A stretch of 64,000 bases of DNA, from the NCBI RefSeq assembly GCF_900101815.1, contig NZ_FNAO01000002.1, positions 248,001 to 312,000 on the forward strand, given 5' to 3'. Source of the stretch: Pricia antarctica. Its GTDB lineage: Bacteria; Bacteroidota; Bacteroidia; Flavobacteriales; Flavobacteriaceae. The position numbers were made by a program, and so were the translations under genes. Positions 38,376 through 45,672 of this stretch are shown in pieces (the stretch's first letter is position 1; each line of letters opens with the position of its first letter). The notes under the pieces were generated by a model that was not told where the DNA came from, made no database searches, and saw only the letters and a program-made list of their open reading frames with translations.

Positions 38376-38831
38376 CTATTCATCCTGTTTGCGCACTATC
38401 ATGACCGAACAGTGGGCATGCATTGCCACGGACTGGGAAACGGAGCCAAGCAGAAATCGGGAGAATCCGCTATGGCCATGTGATCCCACCACGATCAGAT
38501 TTGCCCCAAAGGCTTCCGCCTCATCTAGGATGGCATGTTTTGGAGAACCGACCTGAACTGTGGTAGTTAGTAACAGCAACGGATTCTTTTCCTTCAATAA
38601 TTTAGCTGCTTCTTTTGCCTTGCCCATTGCCGCTTTTCTAGCTATGGCATCTGCTTGTTGAAGGTCCCTCGACCAACCGCCCATAGGTGTTCCTTCCGAA
38701 GTGATCAATAGCGAATTGTCGAAGACCGATATGATTCGCACTTCGGTTTGTGGCGAAAATGGCATCTTCGCAAGTTGGTTAACAGCCGCTTGGCTGTATT
38801 CCGAACCATCTATAGCTAATAGTATTTTCAT
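38376..38831 (-). CDS. Universal stress protein (UspA family)
   Basis: 151 residues with the complete nucleotide-binding loop GSHGHSGFSRFLLGS (G-x2-G-x9-G-S) and the start MKILLAIDGSEYSQAAVNQL. It thus resembles ATP-binding USPs, in contrast to the protein at 15040-15492. It lies 46 bases upstream of the NDH-2 gene and is the third USP gene in the block. Confidence 0.94.
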   Translation of the reverse strand: MKILLAIDGSEYSQAAVNQLAKMPFSPQTEVRIISVFDNSLLITSEGTPMGGWSRDLQQADAIARKAAMGKAKEAAKLLKEKNPLLLLTTTVQVGSPKHAILDEAEAFGANLIVVGSHGHSGFSRFLLGSVSQSVAMHAHCSVMIVRKQDE

Positions 38832-38979
38832 TATTTATTTAGATTTATGATTAATTCAAGATCATCATATCGTTTTGGGTTTAATCAGTTTTCTCCATTA
38901 TCAATGCTCGTAAAGTCCCGACCGGTAGATGCCGAAAGTGAACGCGAATAAGCAAACAGATGAAACATACGTATTGCAA

Positions 38980-39252
38980 TTACTTCTTAATTTGTACGTT
39001 ATAAAACGCCGCGATACAGGCACCTATAAGCCACCCCAAGATGAAAGTTTGGACGAATCCAAAAAGGGCTTCCAAAAGGGGAACATCCATTCTAATTATA
39101 TTTGTGACATCGAGCCCGTGTAAGAGGCTGTTGAAGAAGGTTATTGTACCTTCTTGTCCGGCTGTTGCCATTACGATCATGCACCCTGCATAGACCAAGG
39201 CTCCTGTAAAACCAAGAGCAAAGCCGAATTTTTTTACGTTGATACGATTCAT
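38980..39252 (-). CDS. Small membrane protein, DUF5676-like
   Basis: 90 residues with two to three membrane helices: FGFALGFTGALVYAGCMIVMA near the start and LLEALFGFVQTFILGWLIGACIAAFYN at the end, joined by FFNSLLHGLDVTNIIRMDVP. I recognise the pattern as the DUF5676 type from memory. Members occur next to SHOCT and heavy-metal genes, as here. Function unknown. Confidence 0.8.
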   Translation of the reverse strand: MNRINVKKFGFALGFTGALVYAGCMIVMATAGQEGTITFFNSLLHGLDVTNIIRMDVPLLEALFGFVQTFILGWLIGACIAAFYNVQIKK

Positions 39253-39282
39253 GATTTTTGTTTTATGTTAAACACACATTAC

Positions 39283-39498
39283 CTATTTCGATTTTAGAAT
39301 TTTTTTCGATTCCTCATATTCCTCTTTAGTGATCTCCCCTTTCGCAAATCTTTTTTTAAGAATTCCGAGTGGGTCTTCATTCTTTGATTTTTTATAAGGG
39401 ATGTCATATGGAACAAAGAATATCCATATCAAGAGGATCAACCATATGATCCACCATACGAAGTGCATACCGCCGAAGTGTCCGTCAAAAAAATGCAT
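39283..39498 (-). CDS. SHOCT-domain mini membrane protein
   Basis: 71 residues: MHFFDGHFGGMHFVWW start, one membrane helix (WIIWLILLIWIFFV), then a SHOCT domain of about 30 residues (DPLGILKKRFAKGEITKEEYEESKKIL). SHOCT modules are short helical oligomerisation segments. A close relative is encoded at 59633-59818 in the plus-strand copper region and another directly next door at 39539. Function unknown. Confidence 0.88.
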   Translation of the reverse strand: MHFFDGHFGGMHFVWWIIWLILLIWIFFVPYDIPYKKSKNEDPLGILKKRFAKGEITKEEYEESKKILKSK

Positions 39499-39538
39499 AG
39501 TTTTTAGTTTTAAGGGTTAATAGTTGTTTGTGGTTGGA

Positions 39539-39757
39539 CTATTTGTCCGATTTTAAGAGGCTCTTTGATTCCTCATATTCCTGTGCGGTAATCTCGCCTT
39601 TGGCAAACCGTCTTTTGAGCGTTACCAAGATATCGTCTTCCTCTTCTTCTGGATAAGGCCAGTTCGACGGGCCAAAGAAAATCCAGCCTAAAGCCACGAG
39701 CCAAATGCCCCACCAGATTAGGTGCATGCCCCAAAAAAATCCATCTCTAAAAAACAT
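39539..39757 (-). CDS. SHOCT-domain mini membrane protein, paralogue
   Basis: 72 residues built like the neighbour downstream: MFFRDGFFWGMHLIWW, a helix, an acidic spacer (YPEEEEDDI) and SHOCT (VTLKRRFAKGEITAQEYEESKSLL). The two genes are tandem paralogues, 40 bases apart. Together with the copies at 56945, 59633 and 60517, the window holds five such proteins plus a shortened one. Confidence 0.87.
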   Translation of the reverse strand: MFFRDGFFWGMHLIWWGIWLVALGWIFFGPSNWPYPEEEEDDILVTLKRRFAKGEITAQEYEESKSLLKSDK

Positions 39758-39784
39758 AGTGTTACGTTTAAGGTTATTATTATT

Positions 39785-40000
39785 TTAAATGATTTCCGTA
39801 ATGGTATAGCCATCTAATTTGTTGAGTTGCCTTTGCAAATCTTCTCTCGAAAGTTCTTCTTTCATACTTATGATCGTGGCTCCCTTTGGATGAAGGAAAA
39901 TCTCGGTTTTCTCAATATCAGGATGTGCTTCCAGGGTTTTCTTGACCCGTGCCACACAACCGCTACAGCTTATTCCGTTTATTTGATATCTGTGTTTCAT
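39785..40000 (-). CDS. HMA-domain metal-binding protein
   Basis: 71 residues forming one heavy-metal-associated domain: MKHRYQINGISCSGCVARVKKTL with CxxC (CSGC) at about 12-15, then EIFLHPKGATIISMKEE and LDGYTITEI. A stand-alone CopZ-type chaperone. Spacing to the flanking small genes is under 30 bases, so it belongs to one operon with the SHOCT and DUF2933-like proteins. Confidence 0.9.
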   Translation of the reverse strand: MKHRYQINGISCSGCVARVKKTLEAHPDIEKTEIFLHPKGATIISMKEELSREDLQRQLNKLDGYTITEII

Positions 40001-40017
40001 TTGCTAGTAGTTTATCT

Positions 40018-40296
40018 TCAATGGTGCCTATGCCCCTTATGTTCTTCTTGTGTCCCTTCGGCAGGTACTTCCTTTCCGCGTTCAGGGTCGCTGTTTTCGC
40101 TCGGTCGACCATGTGCGCCGTGTGCATGTCCACCACGGCCGTGCCCGCCGTGGGGCATAATTAGGTGAAACACGAACATTAGGAATATAAAGGCAAAAAG
40201 CCAGCTATTTCCAGTAATACCTAGTGCGGGTGCGAAAAAAATCAACAATAGCGGAAGACCGCATCCGATGACCATCCAAATCCAATGACCTTTCAT
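40018..40296 (-). CDS. Small His-rich membrane protein (DUF2933-like)
   Basis: 92 residues: two short helices (WIWMVIGCGLPLLLIFFAPAL and SWLFAFIFLMFVFHLIM) and a soluble tail rich in His and Gly (HGGHGRGGHAHGAHG, ending KGHRHH). The arrangement resembles DUF2933 proteins of copper operons. The tail could bind copper or zinc. It lies 17 bases upstream of the HMA gene. Confidence 0.8.
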   Translation of the reverse strand: MKGHWIWMVIGCGLPLLLIFFAPALGITGNSWLFAFIFLMFVFHLIMPHGGHGRGGHAHGAHGRPSENSDPERGKEVPAEGTQEEHKGHRHH

Positions 40297-40398
40297 AATT
40301 TTTATTTTTAGCGTTAAATGTTATATTCTTTAATGATGGTCGCCATGGCTTTGGCTTTTACTCAATTCGAGTTCGCCTTGTTTTATAACTTTTAGCCC

Positions 40399-40800
40399 TT
40401 ACTCATTCATCATTTTCTTGCATGACTCCATGCAATCTTCGCTCATTATGCCCTTTTCGTGCATCATCTGCATCATATTGCCCATCATCTTACCGTCCTT
40501 CATCATGGACTGCATCATGTTTTTCATCATCATGCTGTCTTTCATCATCATTTTCATACCACCGCCTTGCATCATATTGCCCATCATCTTTTGATCGCCC
40601 TGCATCATCTGCATGGCATGGTCGTTGCCGTGCATGTTGTCCATGAATTGGGTCATGTAGCTGTGATTACTGGCAATTGCATCAAAAAGTTCTGTTCTAG
40701 TTTCAGGACTTTCAAGCATGACATTTACATCTGTAATTTGATTACAACTACTTAAAACGGTAACTGCAATCAGTGAAAAAATTAGTGTTGCTGTTTTCAT
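40399..40800 (-). CDS. Met-rich lipoprotein, probable periplasmic copper binder
   Basis: 133 residues with lipobox LSSC (Cys19), so membrane-anchored outside the cytoplasm. From about 45 on it is extremely rich in Met and His (HAMQMMQGDQKMMGNMMQ and later repeats) and ends DCMESCKKMMNE with two Cys. Runs of Met in oxidising compartments commonly bind Cu(I) or Ag(I). It resembles the two Met-rich lipoproteins at 56319 and 59888 in design and N-terminal theme, but is not a recent copy. Confidence 0.85.
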   Translation of the reverse strand: MKTATLIFSLIAVTVLSSCNQITDVNVMLESPETRTELFDAIASNHSYMTQFMDNMHGNDHAMQMMQGDQKMMGNMMQGGGMKMMMKDSMMMKNMMQSMMKDGKMMGNMMQMMHEKGIMSEDCMESCKKMMNE

Positions 40801-40962
40801 GATATTTAATTTTAATTATACTTAAGTACTTAAATATTGTTTCGTTTTATTTTATTCTTTTCACAATTTATATCGACTTTTTCCGTTGCCCGAATTCTTA
40901 ATTTCTCAATGCTGAAATTATGTGTTCCCCCAAACTATCATCTGCATAATCTTCGTTCATAT

Positions 40963-41544
40963 CTATATAATTTCGTCAAGGAAATTCCGTTCCCATAGCG
41001 GATTGTTCTTGTAATCGGTCATGCTCATCCCTTCCGTATTTTTAAATTGTCTCGACAAGTGGTTCACACTGCTATAGTCCAGCAAATAGGCGATATCGGA
41101 AAAGGTATGCTGTTGCATTTGTATCAGCTCTTTTGCCTTCTCAATTTTTAATTTTATAAAGTACTTTTCTATAGTGGTATTCCCATTTTTAGAGAAAATT
41201 TTACTCAGAATTTTGTAATCCCGATGCAAAAGAGTCGCCAAATGTTCGGATGTGTTTTGATTAATATTGATCGGTAGTTCCGAAATAAGTTCTATCAGAA
41301 TGATCTTTATTCTTTCGACCAGCATTTCTTCCTCGCTCCTTACTATTTCAAATCCGTTGGCGTGAAGGATACTTGCTATTTTTTTATCAATATCCTTATC
41401 GGTATCAGTGTCAATATGAACCGTTAGTTTCCCCAGTTCGAGGGAAAGTACGATCACCTTGATCGCTTCAAGTTCTTGCTTGATGACTTTCAGGCAACGC
41501 CTGCAGACCATATTCTTGATCCAGTATTCTCTCTCGGAGTGCAT
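40963..41544 (-). CDS. AraC-type regulator with N-terminal HMA-like domain
   Basis: 193 residues. The N-terminal 70 resemble a heavy-metal-associated fold (YWIKNMVCRRCLKVIKQEL with CxxC, strand pattern LSLELGKLTVHI, ending ANGFEIVRS). The C-terminal 100 form the two HTHs of AraC proteins (HTFSDIAYLLDYSSVNHLSRQFKNTEGMS). This would be a one-component sensor that reads Cu(I) or a similar ion directly. It is the gene before the HYC_CC_PP gene's downstream unit and heads the small metal-protein cluster, whose expression it may drive. A 41-base piece around its 3' end recurs at 45404. Confidence 0.85.
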   Translation of the reverse strand: MHSEREYWIKNMVCRRCLKVIKQELEAIKVIVLSLELGKLTVHIDTDTDKDIDKKIASILHANGFEIVRSEEEMLVERIKIILIELISELPININQNTSEHLATLLHRDYKILSKIFSKNGNTTIEKYFIKLKIEKAKELIQMQQHTFSDIAYLLDYSSVNHLSRQFKNTEGMSMTDYKNNPLWERNFLDEII

Positions 41545-41719
41545 ACCTGATTTTTTTAATTGTTCTTATGTTAAAACCTATATCGGTTTGTTGATTTTTG
41601 GTGCATGACCAATGGGAATGCTGTCGCTGGAATATGAGTACGACGATAGGTAGCCAATACTATAGCATTGGCTAAATGGGAAGTGCGGATTATTGTTCTA
41701 ACAATCCGCTATTGTAAGA

Positions 41720-42133
41720 TCAAAGTAAAAAAGTCTCGTGAAGCACAAGAATGTCCTTCTCTAAAAAAGGGGGGTCGTAGACGGTAAAGGGAACTACTTT
41801 TAGTTCAAGTCCTTCAAATAGGTTTATGTAAGTGTAGAAAAATGTTTGTAAGAAGACAATGTTATCTGAAGTGTACTCAACTTGAGCTTTTTTGGCGTTG
41901 TCATCCGCATTTTTCACAATAGAAGAATTGCTACAGCAGTCTTGTTGCCCAAGTGAGCATTCTTTGGAAGATGTATCGCTTTTTTTATCTTTACAAGGCT
42001 TCGCTTTGCTTAAAACAGCTATATCGACCAACTTATTACAACAAAAATGCATATCCACAACAAAAGACGAAGTGGCAAAAACCACAACGAAGGCTAAAGT
42101 GACAGATACTATTTTGGTCAAAAAGCGTTTCAT
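41720..42133 (-). CDS. HYC_CC_PP family protein
   Basis: 137 residues with a signal-peptide-like start (IVSVTLAFVVVFATSSFVVD), then the family marks: HFCC at about 30-33, QDCCSN near 66, and YDPPFLEKDILVLHETFLL at the end. Proteins of this family are small exported ones found in front of heavy-metal efflux genes in Bacteroidota; their exact role is unknown, the conserved Cys and His suggest metal binding. A second member is encoded at 45673-46089. Confidence 0.88.
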   Translation of the reverse strand: MKRFLTKIVSVTLAFVVVFATSSFVVDMHFCCNKLVDIAVLSKAKPCKDKKSDTSSKECSLGQQDCCSNSSIVKNADDNAKKAQVEYTSDNIVFLQTFFYTYINLFEGLELKVVPFTVYDPPFLEKDILVLHETFLL

Positions 42134-42262
42134 AGTCTTAAGGTAACTTAATTTTATTTAGGTACTTGCTTTTATATTATTATTTTAAAGAACTTAACTG
42201 GTCTCAAAAAATAGTTTAAGCTATGCACTTTAGTGCATCTCGCTTTAGCTTCTAAAAAAACC

Positions 42263-42270
42263 TACTTTTG
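42263..42270 (+). promoter_or_regulatory. TAnnTTTG -7 box of the transposase gene
   Basis: TACTTTTG matches the Bacteroidota -7 consensus TAnnTTTG and ends 4 bases before the ATG at 42275. Transcription would then start at or near the start codon, giving a leaderless or nearly leaderless message. No convincing -33 TTTG at the standard spacing. Confidence 0.45.
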
Positions 42271-42274
42271 TGTT

Positions 42275-42712
42275 ATGCCAAAAGTAAGGGGCAATGGACA
42301 TACGGTTTCGCGTCTCAGCGTTCACGTTGTGTGGAGCACCAAATATAGATATTCCGTTCTGAAAGGCGACATCCAGATCCGCTGCCGTACGCTTTTGATT
42401 CAGATTTGCGAGGCCGAGGACGTGGTGATTTTAAAGGGGGTTGTCTCCAAGGACCATGTCCATATGCATATGGAGTACCGTCCCTCGTTAAGTGTGAGCG
42501 GCCTTGTGAAAAAACTGAAGGGCCGAAGCTCGAGGAAGCTGCAACAGGAGTTCCCCGAACTGAAAAAGAGATACTGGGGCCGCCACTTTTGGGCGATCGG
42601 TTTCGGTTGTTGGAGCACGGGCAATATAACGGATGAAATGGTGAACGCATATTTGGAGCATCATAGAAAGCCCGGTGATGGGGCGAACTCGGACTTTATT
42701 ATTGAGAAATGA
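42275..42712 (+). CDS. tnpA: IS200-like Y1 transposase (TnpA)
   Basis: 145 residues from the ATG at 42275, chosen because the family begins here (MPKVRGNGHTVSRLSVHVVWSTKYR) and the -7 box lies in front of it. The HUH motif is HVHMHMEYRPS (His-hydrophobic-His), and the catalytic Tyr is probably in EMVNAYLEHH. The frame is intact, so the element may still be active. It cuts and joins single-stranded DNA at the element ends. Confidence 0.9.
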   Translation: MPKVRGNGHTVSRLSVHVVWSTKYRYSVLKGDIQIRCRTLLIQICEAEDVVILKGVVSKDHVHMHMEYRPSLSVSGLVKKLKGRSSRKLQQEFPELKKRYWGRHFWAIGFGCWSTGNITDEMVNAYLEHHRKPGDGANSDFIIEK

Positions 42713-42847
42713 CAAACGGGCGACTTTGAGTCGAGAGCTTGAAACTATGGACTTCAAGTCCATAGTGGTTCATTTTTTTAAAATGAAAGAGTTAGCCCTA
42801 TTTTTCAACTAGAGTTAGTCAAAGATAAACCAAGGCCTTGAACGGTA

Positions 42848-42865
42848 ACATGATAATTGTCATGT
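42848..42865. promoter_or_regulatory. Palindrome, copy 1
   Basis: ACATGATAATTGTCATGT, an imperfect palindrome, lies 40 bases beyond the 3' end of the GMC operon. It is nearly identical to the palindrome at 45541-45557 on the other side of the operon (16 of the 17 shared bases). Both have the ACAnnTGT-like core known from copper- or antibiotic-responsive repressor operators, but the role here is open. Confidence 0.45.
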
Positions 42866-42906
42866 CAGGGCCTAATTTATAATTTGAAGCTATCCTAATA
42901 AACTGG

Positions 42907-43626
42907 CTAAGTAAGCAAATTGCCGGTATCGTCCCATTCCGCCATTACGCCCCGTTTGCTTTGGTCCACACATTTGGCCAGCCATTCTTTCTCGTAGGCC
43001 ACTCCGTGCTGTTTCAGTACATCCTCTGGCACACCGTCCCAAACATTGGGCGTATTGCCCTTGTAGCCCAGATCGGCTATGCCGACTTCAGAAGTGTAGT
43101 AACCTGTTAGCGTCAGATTTCGCATCACGGAGAAAAACTGTATTGCAAGGGGCCGTTCGGCCTCTGGAACATTTATATCAGGATAGGCAATGGCATCCAA
43201 GATCTGTTTTTGTTGCCTTTCTGCGGTCGATTTGAATTCCGTTCCGAATTCGGTATTGCACTTATGGTCCAACCACATAAGCCCGCCCCGGAGCGTCGTC
43301 TGCGTTTCCGGGATATCCTTGGCCATGAACTCGATAAAATCGGGTACCCCTGCATCCGTTGCGCTACCAAATGTTGCGGAGACGGGAAGGATGAGACCGC
43401 TCAAAACGGCAATGGTTTCCAATTCATGTCCGTTAAAAAATTGTTCCGCCTCCAGTTCCAGGATCAGCTCCTTCTCCTTGGGGGTCCTGCCATATTTATG
43501 ATTATATTCAGGTAACGCTACGGTCTGTTCATCATTGGCCCCTGCTTCAGGTTTGCAGCCGTGGACCGCCAATCCTGCAGCGGCGCCGCCGAGCACAATG
43601 GATTTTATGCTTTTTCTCCTGTCCAT
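42907..43626 (-). CDS. Gluconate 2-dehydrogenase subunit 3-family protein
   Basis: 239 residues. A Tat-type signal (MDRRKSIKSIVLGGAAAGLAVHGC) with a lipoprotein-like Cys at the end, then the subunit-3 domain (HELETIAVLSGLILPVSATFGSATDAGVPDFIEFM, and LRGGLMWLDHKC). In this enzyme class the small subunit carries the export signal and takes the folded FAD subunit with it. The FAD subunit gene lies 4 bases upstream, so they form one operon and one periplasmic sugar or alcohol dehydrogenase. Confidence 0.9.
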   Translation of the reverse strand: MDRRKSIKSIVLGGAAAGLAVHGCKPEAGANDEQTVALPEYNHKYGRTPKEKELILELEAEQFFNGHELETIAVLSGLILPVSATFGSATDAGVPDFIEFMAKDIPETQTTLRGGLMWLDHKCNTEFGTEFKSTAERQQKQILDAIAYPDINVPEAERPLAIQFFSVMRNLTLTGYYTSEVGIADLGYKGNTPNVWDGVPEDVLKQHGVAYEKEWLAKCVDQSKRGVMAEWDDTGNLLT

Positions 43627-43630
43627 TTTC

Positions 43631-45352
43631 CTAAATATTTTGCTGTTTCAATTGTTCGACAATATAATCCGATGTTCTCCAGGAGAGCGCCAAGATGGTC
43701 CATGTGGGGTTCTTGTCCGCTTGTGATACAAAGGGACCGGCATCAACGATGAATACGTTCTTTGTATCGTGAAGTTGCTGAAACTTATTCACGACCGAGG
43801 TTTTAGGGTCGTTGCCCATTCGGGTAGTGCCCACTTCATGAATGATCCATCCCGGCGGGGAGATACCGTAATTCTGTTCCTTGGTTGGTTTTGCCCCTAG
43901 GGCCTCGCCTCCCATATTGTGGACCAGTTCCTCAAAAGTATCCTGCATGTGCTTTACCTGTTTATGCTCATGATCGGACCATTTGTACTGGAACCGAAGC
44001 ACCGGAATGCCGAACTCGTCCACTTTGGTAAGATCTATTTCGCAATAATTCTTCTTCATGGCTATAGATTCGCCCCGGCCTCCGAAGCCGAGTACGGAGC
44101 CATAGTATCTTTTTACATCGTCCTTAAGACCATAGCCATAGCCCCCTACCTTGGTGCCGAAGAATTTATTGAATTCGTTGGGATTAAACCCAAAGCCATA
44201 GTTGGGCATTCCCATTCCGCCCCATACCTCTATGTGGTAACCGCGTGGGAAACCTAATTTTTTATTGTCGCCCCACCAGGGGGAATACACGTGCATGCCC
44301 CCGACACCATCTTCATTATAGGATACTTTCCGGTTCATGAGGTCCGGTATAAAGGCCGCCCTGCTCGCACCCGTGGAATCGTGCAAATATTTCCCCACAA
44401 TATCGCTGCTATTGCCTAATCCATTTGGGTGTTGGCTACTTTTTGAATTTAGGAGAATACGGGCCGAGCTACAGGCCGAGGCCGCTAAGACTACGACTTT
44501 CCCTTTCAGTTTATATTCTTTTCTATCTTCCTTGTTGATGTATGACACGCCCGTTGCCTTGCCCTCTTCGTCGGTGGTAACCTCCCTGACCATGGCATTT
44601 AGAAATAGATCGATCTGCCCCCCATTTTTTTGTGCCGGAATGATCAAACAGGTTTGCGCCGAGAAATCGGCATATACCATACAGGCCCGGGAACACTGCG
44701 CGCAATAGAAGCAGATGCCCCTATCCTGGTTTATCATTTTCGTAAGGATGGACAGCCTCGACGGATAAACGGGGATATTTGATTTTCGCGCGCCCTTTAT
44801 GTAAAAAAGCTCGTGTAGCCTAGGTTTTGGAGGTGGCAGAAAAAAACCATCGGGATCGTTAGGCAATCCCTCATTGGTGCCAAAGACTCCGATCAATTTG
44901 TCGACCTTATCATAATAGGGCCTGACATCTTCATAACCTATGGGCCAATTGTCGCCTAATCCATCCTCGTTTTTACGTTTAAAATCCCTAGGTCCGAAGC
45001 GCAAGGCAATTCTGCCCCAATGATTGGTCCTACCACCCAACATGCGTGAGCGGAACCACCTAAAATTACTGCCGTCTTTATTTGTGTAGGGTTCGCCATC
45101 GATATCCCAGCCGCCATAGGCACTATCGAAATCCCCAAAGGGCCTGACAGTGCTTGCACCTCTTCTTGGCGATTCCCAGGGCCATTTTAATTGGGTCATC
45201 TGTTCGGGGTCTTTGGGGTCGAAATAGGGACCGGCCTCTACAACGGCGACCTTTAGGCCCGAATCGGCGAGTATTTTCGTGGCCATACCGCCGCCTGCAC
45301 CGGAGCCGACTATGATTACGTCGTACATTGTTGAAGATTCCTTTATCTGCAT
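43631..45352 (-). CDS. GMC-family FAD-dependent dehydrogenase
   Basis: 573 residues. FAD-binding GSGAGGGMATKILADSGLKVAVVEAG near the start; LGGRTNHWGRIALRF; the C-terminal GMC half with HEVGTTRMGNDP and VIDAGPF-type FVSQADKNPTWTILALS. A Cys-rich stretch, CFYCAQCSRAC (CX2CX2CX3C) near residue 215-225, could hold an iron-sulphur cluster as in bacterial FAD-glucose dehydrogenases. No signal peptide of its own: export is expected with the Tat subunit encoded next. The start could also be the second ATG at 45328. Substrate not determinable. Confidence 0.93.
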   Translation of the reverse strand: MQIKESSTMYDVIIVGSGAGGGMATKILADSGLKVAVVEAGPYFDPKDPEQMTQLKWPWESPRRGASTVRPFGDFDSAYGGWDIDGEPYTNKDGSNFRWFRSRMLGGRTNHWGRIALRFGPRDFKRKNEDGLGDNWPIGYEDVRPYYDKVDKLIGVFGTNEGLPNDPDGFFLPPPKPRLHELFYIKGARKSNIPVYPSRLSILTKMINQDRGICFYCAQCSRACMVYADFSAQTCLIIPAQKNGGQIDLFLNAMVREVTTDEEGKATGVSYINKEDRKEYKLKGKVVVLAASACSSARILLNSKSSQHPNGLGNSSDIVGKYLHDSTGASRAAFIPDLMNRKVSYNEDGVGGMHVYSPWWGDNKKLGFPRGYHIEVWGGMGMPNYGFGFNPNEFNKFFGTKVGGYGYGLKDDVKRYYGSVLGFGGRGESIAMKKNYCEIDLTKVDEFGIPVLRFQYKWSDHEHKQVKHMQDTFEELVHNMGGEALGAKPTKEQNYGISPPGWIIHEVGTTRMGNDPKTSVVNKFQQLHDTKNVFIVDAGPFVSQADKNPTWTILALSWRTSDYIVEQLKQQNI

Positions 45353-45403
45353 CGCACCGATTTTGTTTTCGTTAGTTAAAAGTATTTGTTCTTAGTGGAC
45401 TAT

Positions 45404-45444
45404 ATCTGCATAATTTTCTTTCTTATCTACATAATTTCGTCAAG
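45404..45444 (-). pseudogene. 3' end remnant of an AraC-type gene
   Basis: These 41 bases match 40940-40980, the last codons and 3' flank of the AraC regulator, at 37 of 41 positions. On the minus strand both end Leu-Asp-Glu-Ile-(Ile/Met)-stop followed by a shared flank. Beyond the match the sequences are unrelated. It looks like what is left of a second regulator or of a rearrangement breakpoint. Confidence 0.6.
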
Positions 45445-45540
45445 TTGTTACATTTGAGAAAATAGCTGCATCAAAAAGGGAATATGGATTTGGTCCTAGG
45501 ATGCAATTTGGGATAAAGCCACATTACGGACTAAAACAAA

Positions 45541-45557
45541 ACATGACAATTGTCATG
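45541..45557. promoter_or_regulatory. Palindrome, copy 2
   Basis: CATGACAATTGTCATG at 45542-45557 is a perfect 16-base palindrome; with the preceding A it matches 42848-42864 at 16 of 17 bases. It lies about 190 bases ahead of the GMC start and 115 bases ahead of the HYC_CC_PP start, a possible operator position for either gene. Confidence 0.5.
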
Positions 45558-45655
45558 AGCCGTTTGAAGACGAAGACAGAGCTTTGCCCTCATAGTAATT
45601 CCACTGCTTCATTTCTAAAAATTTGTTAAACAAAAATTTTGCTTTATAAATTTTG

Positions 45656-45663
45656 TAGCTTTG
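45656..45663 (+). promoter_or_regulatory. TAnnTTTG -7 box before the HYC_CC_PP gene
   Basis: TAGCTTTG fits the Bacteroidota -7 consensus. It ends 9 bases before the ATG at 45673. Nearby TTTG sequences are at 45638 (spacer 14) and 45622 (spacer 30), neither at the usual 19-21 distance, so only the -7 element is convincing. Confidence 0.5.
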
Positions 45664-45672
45664 CAAAACAAT

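Larger units (their letters stand above)
42215..42770 (+). mobile_element. IS200/IS605-like element
   Basis: A TnpA gene between two hairpins: left ATGCACT-TT-AGTGCAT at 42223-42238 and right ACTATGGACTT / AAGTCCATAGT at 42744-42766, with a further small dyad CGACT-TTG-AGTCG at 42721-42733. This is the organisation of single-strand transposing IS200-group elements, which have subterminal hairpins and no terminal inverted repeats. The outer limits are estimates. No second copy is in the window. It separates the metal regulator cluster from the GMC operon. Confidence 0.75.
45353..45655. other. Divergent spacer between GMC operon and copper region
   Basis: About 300 bases with no gene. It holds a 41-base segment that copies the 3' end of the AraC gene (45404-45444), a 16-base perfect palindrome (45542-45557), and an AT-rich stretch leading into a -7 box for the HYC_CC_PP gene. 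It must contain the promoters for both the GMC operon (minus) and the metal region (plus). Confidence 0.7.

Noticed and set aside
40459-40755. His-rich frame on the plus strand across the Met-rich lipoprotein gene
   Set aside because: Same mirror effect of Met codons; the minus-strand gene has a lipoprotein signal and fits the operon.
42215-42770. REP-associated transposase domesticated for genome repeats
   Set aside because: The gene is directly enclosed by its own end hairpins like an autonomous IS200 element, and no scattered copies of the hairpins are seen in the window.
42848-42865. Calling the palindrome a rho-independent terminator
   Set aside because: It has an AT-rich stem, no T tract, and a near-identical copy upstream of the operon, which does not suit a terminator.
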